A DNA stretch of 64,000 bases from Actinosynnema sp042752395 (lineage in GTDB: Bacteria; Actinomycetota; Actinomycetes; Mycobacteriales; Pseudonocardiaceae), in assembly GCF_042752395.1 (NCBI RefSeq), contig NZ_JBHYXZ010000030.1:1-64000 (forward strand). Direction: 5' to 3'. The translations under genes were made by a program, and so were the position numbers. Numbering within the stretch: position 1 is the stretch's first letter; each line of letters starts with the position of its first letter. The notes below the pieces were generated by a model. It saw nothing but the letters and a program-made list of their open reading frames with translations, was not told where the DNA came from and made no database searches. Of the stretch, positions 1-13,200 are shown piece by piece.

Positions 1-1250
1 AACGACGCCACCAGCTCCTCGGCCGCGCCCGGCTCGAAGAGGCCCGGGTCGGCCGCCAGGCCCAGGCGCAGGGTGTCGGCGGTGCGCGTGGCGGCCAGCG
101 AGAGGTCGAACCGGCTGCGGCCGCCGCCGATCGGCACCTCGCCGATGGCCAGGCCGTCCGGCGCGCCGTCGGCGTCCTGCCCGAGCGCGGTGAAGGAGAA
201 CATGGTGCCGAACAAGGGGTTCGCGGCCTCGGCGCGGTCCGGCGCGACCGCGCGGACCACGTGCTCGAACGGCGCTTCCTGGTGCGCGAACGCCTCCAGC
301 ACCACGGTCCGGACGCGGTCGAGGTAGGTCGGGAAGTCCTCGTCCGGGTCGACCGTCACGCGCACGGCGAGCGTGTTGACGAAGAACCCGACCACCGGCG
401 CGAGGTCCGGGTGCGACCGACCGGACACCGGGACGCCCACGACGACGTCGCGCTCACCCGAGTGCCGGGCCACCAGCAGGCAGTACACCGCCAGGTAGAC
501 CATGAAGTCGGTCGCGCCGGTCTCCGCCCGGAGCCGGTCCAGCTCGGCCAGGTCCGCCACGGGGACGGTGCCGGTGGACTCGTCGGCGTCCGCCGTCGCG
601 TGCTCCTGCCGCACGCCGCGTGACCGCGGCCAGGAGGACGCCGTGCCGTCGAGCGTGCGACGCCAGTACGCGAGGTCGTCGTCCGCCCGCCGCCGCACCA
701 GCTCGCGGTGCCAGACCGCGTAGTCCGCGTACCGGACGTCCAGCGGCGGCAGCGCGGCGGCCTCCGGGTCGCCGCCCGCCCGGTACAACGCCCACAGCTC
801 GCGGTCCACGATCTCCGCCGACCACTCGTCGGTCGCGATGTGGTGGGCGACGAACAGGACCACGTGGTGGTCGGGCGCGGTGCGCCAGACGTGCGCCCGC
901 AGCACCGGCCCGGCGCCCAGGTCGAACGGGCGGCGGGCCGCCTCGGTGACGAGGGCCGGCAGGTCGGCCTCGCGCACGTCCCGCGGCGTGAGGTCCAGGT
1001 CGAGGGTCGGGGAGATCCGCTGCACCACGCGGGCCTCGGCGTCGAGGTGCAGCGTCGTGCGGAACGGCTCGTGCCGCTCGACCAGGGCGTCGGCCGCCCG
1101 CGCCAGCACGGCCAGGTCGAGGTTGCCGCGGACGTCGTAGCCCCACGGGACGTTGTAGGTGGGGTCGTCGGGGGCGAGCTGCCACAGGAAGAACTGCCGC
1201 TCCTGGGCGTGCGACGCGGGCAGGTCGCCTCCGGTGCGGTCGAGCCGGGG
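1..1250 (-). other. NRPS module 8 condensation domain (partial)
   Basis: This is the C domain after T7. It begins LPASHAQERQFFLWQL and carries a HHIATDEWS active-site motif in which the usual Gly after Asp is Glu. It contains the FVNTLAVR and HQEAPFE blocks seen in C6 and C7. The end of the domain and anything after it are off the window. Confidence 0.85.
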
Positions 1251-4200
1251 AATCCGGTCCACGGACGCGCTCCGGTCGACCAATTCGGCCTGGGCGGCGA
1301 CGGTCGGGCGGGCGAACACCTCGTGCAACGGCAGGTCGATGCCCAACTCCGCGCCGACCCGCATCGCCAACCGCACGGCCAACAGGGAGTGCCCGCCGAG
1401 GGTGAAGAAGTCGTCGTGCACACCGACCTCGGCGACGCCCAGCAACGCCCGCCACACCTCGGCGACCCGCCGCTCGGTCTCCGTCCTCGGCCGGACCGGC
1501 TCCCGGCCGGGCAGGTGCGCCACGACCTCGTCCGGCACGGTCAGCGCGGCGCGGTCGAGCTTGCCGCCCACCGTCATCGGCAGCGCGTCCAGCCGCACGA
1601 CCACGCCCGGGACCGCCGCCGCGGGCAGCCGACCCGCGAGGTGGTCGCGGATCGCCGACCGGTCGAGCACCGCGCCGGGAGCCGTCACCAGGTGGGCGAC
1701 CAGCCGCAACCGGCCGTCGCCGCCGAGGGCTTGCGCGGTGACCGCCGCCGCCTCGACCGCCGGGTGGGCGCGCAACACGGCCTCGACCTCTTCCGGTTCG
1801 ACGCGCTGGCCCTGGATCTTGACCTGGTGGTCGTTGCGCCCCAGGAACTCGATCTGCCCGTCCGCCGTGTACCGGCCCAAGTCGCCCGTGCGGTACAACC
1901 GACCGCCCGGCTCACCCCACGGATCGGGCACGAACACCGCCGCCGTCGCCCCCGGTCGGCCGACGTAACCCCGACCCACGCCCGGACCGCCGATCACGAT
2001 CTCGCCCACCGAGCCCGGCGCGACCAACGACAGGGCCTCGTCCACCAGGTACACCCGCGCGTTGCCGTACGGCCGCCCGAGCACCGGCGTGCCGTGGTCG
2101 TGGACGGCCGCGAACGCCACGTCCACGGTCGCCTCGGCCGGTCCGTACGTGTTGTGCGCGACCACGTCCGGGTGGGCGCGCAACGCCTGCCACAGGTCCG
2201 GCGGGCACGCCTCGCCGCCGATCACGACCAGCTTCGGCGGGTGCGGCGCGTCCAGCAGACCCGCCTCCACCATCAACTGCACCTGCGAGGTCGTGGCGTC
2301 CACCACGTCCACCGCCCGCGCCGGGTCGTGCGCCCGCTCGACCAGCGAGCGCGGGTCGCGGCGCTCGGCGGCGGGCAGGACCAGCAGCCGGTGGCCGTCC
2401 AGCAGCGCCAGGACCTGCGCCAGGAAGAAGTCGGAGATGAACGCCGACGTCGCGGTGAGCACCCGGGAGTGCGGCGCCACCCCGGCCTGCCGCACCCGCG
2501 GCACGAGCAGGTGCTCGGCGTAGTTCGCGAGGCCGCCGTGGTGGACCACCACGCCCTTGGGCCGCCCGGTCGACCCGGACGTGAACATCACGTACGCCAG
2601 GTCTTCCGCGCCCACTCGCGGTAGGACCGCCTCGGGTGCGTCACCGTCCGGGGACACGGTCGGCCACGAGCCCGGCACGGGCTCCCGCGACACGACCACG
2701 GACGGCTTGGCGTCGTCCAGCATCATCGTCAAACGGGCCGCGGGCAGGTCGGGGTCCAGCGGCAGGAACGCGGCACCGGCCTTCCACACCGCCCATACCG
2801 CGACCACGGCGTCCACATCGGGCCGCAGGTGCAGGCCGACCACGTCGCCACGCCGCACACCGGAGACCACCAGGTGACGCGCCAACGACTCGCTGCGCGC
2901 GTCCAACTCGGCGAACGTCAACTCCTCGGCACCCGACTCCACCGCCACCAGACCCGACCACCGACCGACCCGCTCCCGCAACAGCTCGTGCACCGGCGTT
3001 GGGCTCGCGGGCAGCGAGGCGTCGCCGGTCCACTCCGCGATGCGCCGCTCCTCCCGGTCGCTCGCGCGGAGCAGGTCCGACACACCGGTGCGCGGCGCGG
3101 TGTTCAGCGCGTGCAGCAGGTCGGTGAACGAGGTGAGCAGCTCCTCGGCCGCGCCCGGCGTGAACAGCCCGGTGTCGAGCCCCAGGGTCAGGTGCAGGCC
3201 GTTGGCGGTCCGGGTGGTGCCCAGGGACAGGTCGAACTGGTTGGCGCCGCCGCTCATCGGCAGGTCGCGGACCGTCAGGCCGTCCGGCGTGCCGCCGGCG
3301 TCGTGGCCGCCCGCCGTGAACGAGAACATGGTGCGGAACAACGGGTTCGCGGTCTCGGCGCGGTCCGGTGCGACCGCGCGCACGACGTGCTCGAACGGCG
3401 CTTCCTGGTGCTCGAACGCCTCCAGCACCACGGTCCGGACGCGACCGAGGTAGGTCGCGAAGTCCTCGTCGAGGCGCACGGCCACGCGCACCGCGAGCGT
3501 GTTCACGAAGAACCCGACCACCGGCGCGAGGTCCGGGTGCGACCGACCGGACACCGGGACGCCGACCACGACGTCCCGCTCACCCGAGTGCCGGGCCAGC
3601 AGGAGGCAGTACACCGCCAGGTAGAGCATGAAGTCGGTCGCGCCGGTCTCGGCCCGGAGCCGGTCCAGGCCGGCCAGGTCCGCCGGGAGGACGGTCCGCG
3701 AGCACTCCTCGGCCGGGGCGCTCTCCACGCGGGCGCCGGGCGAGCGCGGCCAAGACGACGCAGCGCCGTCGAGCGTGCGACGCCAGTAGGCCAGGTCGTC
3801 CGCGCCGTGCCGCTCCACCAGATCCCGGTGCCACACCGCGTAGTCCGCGTACCGCACGTCCAGCGGTCGCAGGGCCGCCGACCGGGCGTCGCCGCCCGCG
3901 CGGTACAACGCCCACAGCTCGTCGCCGAGGACGTCGATCGACCACTCGTCCACCGCGACGTGGTGGACGACGAACAGGAGCACGTGCCGGTCCGGCGCGG
4001 TCCGCCAGACGTGCGCCCGCAGCACCGGCCCGGTGGTGAGGTCGAACGGCCGGTGGGCGGCTTCGGCGACGAGGTCGGGCACGTCGGCCGCGGCGGCGTC
4101 CCGCACCGTGACCGGGCTGTCCCAGGTGGCGGCGACGCGCTGGCGGACCCGGCCCGTCGCGTCGAGGTGCAGGGTGGTGCGGAACGGCTCGTGCCGCTCG

Positions 4201-7200
4201 ACCAGGGCGTTCACCGAGGCGGTCAGCGCGGTCAGGTCGAGGTCGCCCTCGATCTCGTAACCCCACGGCACGGTGTAGGTCGATCCCCGCGGGTCGAGCT
4301 GCCACAGGACCCACTGCCGCTCCTGGGCGTGCGACGCGGGCAGGTCGCCTCCGGTGCGGTCGAGCCGCGGAATCCGGCCCACCGACGCGCTCCGGTCGAC
4401 CAGCTCCGCCTGGGCGGCGACGGTCGGCCGGGCGAACACCTCGTGCAACGGCAGGTCGATGCCCAACTCCGCGCCCACCCGCATCGCCAACCGCACGGCC
4501 AGCAGCGAGTGCCCGCCGAGGGTGAAGAAGTCGTCGTGCACACCGACCTCGGCGACGCCCAGCAACGCCCGCCACACCTCGGCGACCCGCCGCTCGGTCT
4601 CCGTCCTCGGCAGCACCACGTCACGACGCGCCGGCTGCGCCTCGACGTCGTCCGGCACGGTCAACGCCCGCCGGTCGAGCTTGCCGCCCACCGTCATCGG
4701 CAGCGCGTCCACCACCACGAACACCGCGGGCACCGCCGCGGCCGGCAGTCGGCCCGCGAGGTGGTCGCGCAGCTCGGCGCGGTCGACGGGCACGCCCGCC
4801 GGGACGACGTGCGCGACCAGCCGGGGGCGGCCGTCGGCCGCGGGTCGGGCGGTCACCGCGGCGGCCTTGATCGCGGGGTGCGTGCGCAGCACCGCCTCGA
4901 CCTCTTCCGGCTCGACGCGCTGGCCCTGGATCTTGACCTGGTGGTCGTTGCGACCCAGGAACTCGACGTGCCCGTCCACCGTGTACCGGCCCAGGTCGCC
5001 CGTCCGGTAGAGCCGGCCGCCCGGCTCACCCCACGGGTCGGGCACGAACACCGCCGCCGTCGCCGACGGGCGATTCACGTAACCCCGACCCACGCCCGGA
5101 CCGCCGATCACGATCTCCCCGACCGTGCCGGGAGGCACCAGCCGGAGGTCCGCGTCGACCAGGTACATCCGCACGTTCCCGTACGGGCGCCCGATCACCG
5201 GCGCGGGGTGCGCGGACATGTCCGCGCAGGCCATCTCGACCGAGACCTCGGCCGGGCCGTAGATGTTGTGCGCCACCACGTCCGGGTGGGCGCGCAACGC
5301 CTGCCACAGGTCCGGCGGGCACGCCTCGCCGGCGGCGGAGATCAACCGCGGCGGGTGCGGCGCGTCCAGCAGGCCGGCCTCGACCATGAGCTGCACCTGT
5401 GAGGTGGTCACGCCGACCACGTCCACGGCCCGCGCCGGGTCGTGCGCCCGCTCGACCAGCCGACGCGGGTCGCGCCCCTCCGCGCCGGAGACCACCAGGA
5501 GCCGGTGGCCGTCCAGCAACGGCATCATCTGCATCAGGAAGAAGTCCGAGATGAACGCCGACGTCCCGGTCACCACCCGGGCGTTGGACCCCGGTGCGAG
5601 GCCGGCTCCGCGGGTCCGGGGCAGGGCCAGGTTCTCGGCGTAGTTGGCCAGGTTGCCGTGGTCGACCATCACGCCCTTGGGCCGGCCCGTCGAACCCGAC
5701 GTGAACATCACGTACGCCAGGTCGCGCGGCCCGACCCGGGGCAGCACCACGCCCGGGACGTCTCCCCCGGCCTCCGGCGTCACGGTCGGCCAGGACCCCG
5801 GCACGGTGTCCCGCGACACGACCACGGACGGCTTGGCGTCGTCCAGCATCATCTCCAGGCGCGCCGGCGGCAGCTCCGGGTCCAGCGGCAGGAACGCGGC
5901 ACCGGCCTTCCACACCGCCCACACCGCCACCACCGCGTCCACGCCCGGCCGCAGGTGCAAACCGACCACGTCACCACGCCGCACACCGGAAACCACCAGG
6001 TGACGCGCCAACGACTCGCTGCGCGCGTCCAACTCCGCGAACGTCAACTCCTCGGCACCCGACTCCACCGCCACCAGACCCGACCACCGACCGACCCGCT
6101 CCCGCAACAGCTCGTGCACCGGCGTGGCGGGCGCGGGCAGCGAGGAGTCACCGGTCCAGCCGGCCATGGCCGCCCGCTCGCGGTCGCTCGCGGCCAGCAG
6201 CTCGCCCACCCCGACGCGCGGCGACGTCCCCAGCGCGTGCAGCAGGTCGGTGAACGACGCCACCAGTTCTTGCGCCGCCCCCGCCTCGAACAACCCGCCG
6301 TCGAGCCCGAGGGTCAGGTGCAGGCCGTCCGCCGTCCGGGTCGTGCCCAGCGACAGGTCGAACCGGCTGCCGCTGCCCTGGATCGGCAGGTCGCGCAGGG
6401 TGGTTCCGGCCGGCGCCCGGCCGGCGCGGTGCTCGTGACCGGTCTCGGCGGTGAAAGAGAACATGGTGCGGAACAGCGGGGTGGCGCTCCCGGCGCGGTC
6501 CGGCGCGACCGCGCGGACCACCTGCTCGAACGGGGCCTCCTGGTGCGCGAACGCCTCCAGGACCACGGTCCGGACGCGGTCGAGGTAGGTCGGGAAGTCC
6601 TCGTCGGGATCGACCGTCACGCGCACCGCGAGGGTGTTGACGAAGAACCCGACCACCGGCGCGAGGTCCGGGTGCGACCGGCCGGACACGGGCACGCCGA
6701 TCACCACGTCCCGCTCACCGGAGTGGCGGGCCAGCAGGAGGCTGTAGACGGCCAGGTAGAGCATGAAGTCGGTGGCGCCGGCCCGGGCGCGGAGGCGTTC
6801 CAGCACGGCCAGGTCGTCCGCCGGGACGACGCGGGTACACTGCTCGGCCTCGACGGCGGGAGCCTCGCCCCTGGTGCCGCGGGATCGCGGCCAGGACGAC
6901 ACCGTGCCGTCGAGCGTGCGGCGCCAGTACGCCAGGTCGTCCGCGCCGTGCCGCTCCACCAGATCCCGGTGCCACACCGCGTAGTCCGCGTACCGGACGT
7001 CCAGCGGCGGCAGCGAGGCAGCCTCCGGGTCGCCGCCGGCCCGGTACAGGGCCCACAGCTCACCGTCCACGACGTCCAGGGACCACTCGTCGATCGCGAT
7101 GTGGTGCGCGACGAACACGACCACGTGCCGGTCCGGCGCGGTTCGCCAGACGTCCACCCGCAGCACCGGCCCGGCGGTCAGGTCGAACGGGCGGGCCACC

Positions 7201-10200
7201 GCCTGCTCGACCAGCCCCGCCAGGTCGGCCTCGGCCACGTCCCGCGCGACCAGGCGGCCGGGCGTGACCTCGCGGACGCGTTGCCGGACCCGGCCGTCCG
7301 CGTCCACGTGCAGCGTGGTGCGGAGCGACTCGTGCCGGTCGAGGAGGGCGTCCACGGACGCGGCGAGCACGGCCAGGTCGAGGTCGCCCTCCACCTCGTA
7401 GCCCCACGGCACGTGGTAGGTGGAGCTGTCCGGGCTGAGTTGCCACAGGAACCACTGCCGCTCCTGGGCGTGCGACGCGGGCAGGTCCCCGGACGCCGGC
7501 CGGTCCACCCGGGCGATCGGCTCGACCGCGCCGGCCGCCGCACGCGCGTCGACCAGCTCCGCCTGGGCGGCCACCGTCGGGCGGGCGAACACCTCGTGCA
7601 GCGACAGGTCGACCGCCAGTTCCGCGCCGACCCGCATCGCCAACCGCACGGCCAGCAGCGAATGCCCGCCGAGGGTGAAGAAGTCGTCGTGCACACCGAT
7701 CTCGGACACGCCCAGCAAGGCGCGCCACACCTCGGCGACCCGCCGCTCGGTCCCGGTGCGCGGGGCCACCACGTCACGACGCGCCGGTTGCGCCTCGACG
7801 TCGTCCGGCACGGTCAGCGCGGCGCGGTCGAGCTTGCCGCCCACCGTCATCGGCAGCGCGTCGAGCACCACGAGCACGTTCGGGACCGCCGCCGCCGGCA
7901 GCCGGGCGGCGAGGTGGTCGCGGACGTCGTCCCGGTCCACCGGGGCACCGCCCGCCGCGACCAGGTGCGCGACCAGCCGCAACCGGCCGTCGGGCGCGGG
8001 CCGCGCGGTCACGGCCGCCGCCTCGACCGCCGGGTGGGCGCGCAGCACGGCCTCGACCTCTTCCGGTTCGACCCGCTGGCCGAGGATCTTGACCTGGAAG
8101 TCGCCGCGCCCGAGGAACTCGATCTGGCCGTCCGGCGTGTACCGGCCGAGGTCGCCCGTCCGGTAGAGCCGGCTGCCCGGCTCGCCCCAGGGGTTCGGCA
8201 CGAACACCGCCGCCGTCGCCGCCGGGCGGTTCACGTAACCCCGGCCCACGCCGGGACCGCCGATCACGATCTCCCCGGCCGCGCCCGGCGCGACCAGCGA
8301 CAGGGTCTCGTCCACCAGGTAGGCCCGCACGTTGCCGTACGGCCGGCCGATCACCGGCGCACCGTGCGCGCCGATGTCGGCGAACGTCGCGTCGACCGCG
8401 GCCTCGGCGGGGCCGTAGGTGTTGTGCGCCGCCACGGCGGGGCGCGAGCGCAGCTCCCGCCACAGGTCGGGCGGGCACGCCTCGCCGCCGATCGCGATCA
8501 GCTTCGGCGGGTGCGGCGCGTCCAGCAGACCCGCCTCCACCATCAACTGCACCTGTGAGGTGGTGGCGTCGATGACGTCCACCGCCCGTCGCGGGTTCTG
8601 GGCGCGCTCCACCAGCAGGCGCGGGTCGCGGGCCTCCGAGCCGGACAGCACCAGCAGCCGGTGGCCGTCCAGCAGCGGGAGGACCTGTTCGAGGAAGAAG
8701 TCGGAGATGAACGCGGACGTCCCGGTCAGCACGCGCGCCTGCCGCCCGGGGTCGATCCCGCCCCGGCGCAGGCGCGGCAGCAGGAGCGCTTCGGCGAAGT
8801 TCGCCAGGCCGCCGTGGTCGACCATCACGCCCTTGGGCCGGCCCGTCGAGCCGGACGTGTACATGACGTACGCCAGGTCGCGCGGCCCCACGCGGGGCAG
8901 CTCCACGTCCGGCGCGTCGGCGTCGGCGTCCGGGGACAGGGTCGGACGCGGGCCGAGGTCGGCCGTCTCGCGTGACACGACCACGGCCGGGTCGGTGTCG
9001 TCCAGCATCACCCGCAGGCGGGCGGGCGGCAGCTCCGGGTCCAGCGGCAGGAACGCCGCGCCGGCCTTCCACGCCGCCCACACCGCGACGATCGCGTCCA
9101 CGCCCGGCCGCAGGTGCAGGCCCACCACGTCGCCGCGCCGCACGCCGGTCGCGGCCAGGCGCCGCGCCAGGGACTCGCTGCGCGCGTCCAGCCCGGCGAA
9201 GGTCAGCTCGTCGCCGCCCGACTCGACCGCCACCGCGGCCGGCCACCGTGCGGCCCGCTCGCGCAGCAGCTCGTGCACCGGCAGCCCGGACACGGGCGCG
9301 TCCGTGCCCTGCCAGGAGGCGAGCAGCCGCTCCTCCTCGGGTCCCAGCAGGGACGCCGCGCCGTGGTGCGCCGCGCCGTCGGCGGTCATGGCCCGCAACG
9401 ACCGCAGGTGGCTGTCCCGCAACCGGGTGACCTGGCCGGCGGTGAGGCCGTCGAGCGCGTAGTCGATCTCCAGCAGCATCCCGTCCGCGCCGGGTTCGTG
9501 GCTGAAGGTCACGTCCAGCGGGAAGTTGGTGCGCGCCACGCCGGGCAGCACCGGGTCCGCGCCGGCCTGGTCGAGCGTGCCGTCCGTCGCGAGCCGCGCG
9601 ATCCGGTGGAAGTTGTTGTAGGTGACGTTGCTGTGGAACAGCGGCCCGCCGCCGCCCAGCTCCCGTTGCAGCGCCGCCATCGGGTAGCGGCGGTGCGGGA
9701 GCAGGTCGCGTTCGGCGGCGTGGACCGCGCGGGCGAGGTCGTGCCAATCGCCCTCGGGCAACCGCACCCGCAGGGGCACGGTGTTGAGGAACAGGCCGCG
9801 CGCCTCCGCGCCGTCGGCCTCCTCCAGCCGCCCGTTGGCGGTCAGGCCGACCAGCACGTCGGTCGAGCCGGTGACCAGGCCGAGCACCTTGAGGTGCGCG
9901 GCGAGCACGACGGTCTTGAGCGACACCCCGGCGCGCCCGGCGAACTCCTCCAGGCCGCGCAGCAACTCGGCGGGCAACGGCGTGGTCAACGACCCGTGGC
10001 CCGCGGCCTCGTCGCGCTCGTGGCGCTCACCGGCGACCGTGTCGCCGGCCAGGTGATCGGCGGCCGGGTACCCGCCGGGCCACCGGGCGATCCGGCCGTC
10101 CGGCGCGTCGGCGAGGCGGGACCGCCAGTAGTCCCGGCTCTCCGGCGAGTCCAGGGCGGCCCGTTCGGCGGCGACGAAGTCGCGGTACGTCGAGCGCAGC

Positions 10201-13200
10201 GGCTCGACCGGCGGGCGTTCGCCGGCGAGCAGGCGGTGGTAGCGGTCGGTGATCTCGGCCAGGGTGGAGACCACGCTCCAGCCGTCCAGGATGGAGTGGT
10301 GCTCGGTGATGGTCCACTGGAAGGAGTGGTCGGACAGCACGTGCACGGCCATCCGGCACAGCGGGGCCTCGGCCAGGTCGAACCGGGCCGCCTGCTGCTC
10401 CCGGACGTGGTCCAGCAACACCGCGCGCCGCTGCTCGGCGGAGGCGTCCCGCAGGTCGACCACGGTGAACGGCACCTCGACGGCGGCGTGCACCAGTTGC
10501 AGCGGCTCGCTGAACGCCACCAGGTCGAACGACGTGCGCAGCACCGGGTGGCGGGCCACGACCTGGGCGACCGCCTCCCGGAACGCCGCCTCGGCGAAGC
10601 GGCCGGCCAGGCGCATCGTCTCCACGTTGTGGTACGGGTTGCGCGCCCGGTCGCGCTCCATCTCGTAGACCATGCCGACCTGGAGCTGCGCCATCGGGTA
10701 CGCGTCGACCAGCCCGGACGGCAGCAGCGCGCGGTCGGCCTCGGCCACGAGCGAGAACGGGCTGGTGGCCGGGAGGTCCGCCGCCGCGCCGGTCGCCGCG
10801 GTCGTCGCCAGCTCGGCCAGGGTGGGCGCGTCGAGCAGGTCCGACAACCGCAGCGAGATCCCCGCGTCGCGCGCCCGGCCGAGGATCTGGATGCTGCGGA
10901 TCGAGTCGCCGCCCAGGTCGAAGAAGTTGTCGTGCCGCCCCACCCGGTCCACGCCCAGCACCCGGCGCCAGATGTCGGCCAGCAGCTCCTCGACCTCGCC
11001 GACCGGGGGGACGTACCGCTGCCCCATCTCCGGGCGGTGCGCGTCGGGTTCGGGCAGCGCGCGGCGGTCCACCTTGCCCTGCGGGGTCAGCGGCAACGCG
11101 GCCAGCGTCACGAAGTGCCGCGGGATCATGTAGTCCGGCAGCCGGCCGCCGAGCCAGGCCCGCAGCTCGTCCGCGGCGGGCGGCGCGTCGTCGGGCACGA
11201 GGTAGGCGACCAGGTCGGTCCGCCCCTCGGCGTCGGTGTGCGGGGTGACGGCGGCCTCCAGCAGCCCGGGGTGGCCGGCGAGGACGTTCTCGATCTCCCC
11301 CGTCTCGATCCGGTAGCCGCGGACCTTGACCTGCGCGTCGCCCCGGCCCAGGTACTCCAGCCCGCCGCGGGCGTTCCAGCGGGCCAGGTCGCCGCTGCGG
11401 TACAGCCGCGCGCCCTCCGCGCCGGACAGGTGGTCGGGCACGAACCGCTGCGCGGTCAGCGCGGGACGTGCCACGTAACCGCGGGTCACGCCGGCCCCGG
11501 AGACGTGCAGCTCGCCGGTGACGCCGACCGGGCAGGGCATCCCGTGCTCGTCCAGCACGTGCGCGCCGAGGTCCGGCAGCGGACGCCCGATCGGGCTCAC
11601 GTCGCCGTCCACGTGGCCCGCGTCCAGCTCCAGGTACGTGACGTGGACGGTGGTCTCGGTGATCCCGTACATGTTGACCAGCAGCGGCGCGGCGTACCCG
11701 TGCCGGGACGCCCACCGCCGCACCGACGGCCGGTGCAGCGCCTCGCCGCCGAACACCACGGCGCGCAGCGCGAGGTCGCCGCCCAGCCGCTCGTCGGCCG
11801 TCTCGAACTGGCGGAACGCCGAGGGCGTCTGGCTCAGGATCGTCACGCGCTCGTCGCGCACCAGCCGGTGGAACGCCTCCACGTCCCGGCTCACCGCGTG
11901 CGGCACCACCACGAGCCGGCCGCCGGTGGTCAACGCGCCCCACATCTCCCACACGGAGAAGTCGAACGCGAAGCTGTGGAACAGCGACCACACGTCGTCC
12001 GGCCCGAACGGCAGCCACTCGCGCACGCCGCGCACCAGCCGCACCACGTTCCGGTGCGTCACCACCGTCCCCTTGGGACGCCCGGTCGACCCCGACGTGA
12101 AGATCACGTAGCACCCGTGGTCCGGCCCCGCGGCCGGCAGGTCCACGTCCCCGGCGTCGGGCACGTCGTCGAGGTCGACCTGCTCCCACAGCCCCTCCGG
12201 GACGGCGGCCGCGGTCTCCGCGTGCACCACGACCAGCGGCGCGCCGACGTCCCGCAGCATGAAGTCCATGCGGTCGGCCGGGAACGCCGTGTCCAGCGGC
12301 ACGTACACCCCGCCCGCGCGCAGCACCGCCAGGCACGCCACCACGGTCTGCCACGACCGCTCCACGCACACCCCGACGCACACCTCCGGGCCGACGCCCA
12401 GGCGCCGCAGGCGGCGGGCCAGCGCGTCGGCGCGGTCGGCCAGTTCGCGGTAGGTCAGGGTGATGCCGTCGGTCAGCGCCGGCGCGTCGGGGCGTTCGGC
12501 GGTCACGGCCGCCACCAGGTCGTGCACCGTCGCCGCGCCGGGCACCACCGTCGCGGGCCGCGACCACTCGGCCAGCCGGCGGGCCTCGTCACCGGAGACC
12601 AGCGCGACCCGGGTGTGGCGGGCGGCGGGCTCGGCGGTCATCGCGCCGATCGCGCGCAGGTGGTGGTCGCGCAGCAGGGTGACCTGGTCGCGGGTGAGCT
12701 TGCGGGTGTCGTACTCCAGTTCCAGGCGCAGCTCCGCGGAACCGGCCTCGCGGCTGAACGACACCAGCAGCGGGAAGCTCGTGCGGCTGGAGCCGGTGGA
12801 CCCCTGGTCGCCGGCGTCGAGCCGCCACGCGCCGTCGCCCTCGGCCAGCCGGCCGAACCGGTGGAAGTCGTTGTAGACGAAGCCCACGTCGAACAGCGAC
12901 CCGCCGCCGAGTTCGCGCTGGAGCGCGGCCATCGGGTAGCGGCGGTGCGGCAGGGCGTCGTGCTCGGCCGCGAGGACGGCGCGGGCCAGGTCCTCCCAGC
13001 TCGCGTCCGGCAGCGCGACGCGGAACGGGAGGGTGTTGAGGAACAGGCCGCGCACCTCCGCGCCGTCCGCCTCCTCCAACCGCCCGTGCGAGGACAGGCC
13101 GATCGTCACGTCGCCCGGCCGGCCGGTGGCGGTGGCGATCACCTTGAGGTGCGCGGCGAGCAGCGCGGTCTTGACCGGGACGCCGGCCCGGCGGGCGAAG

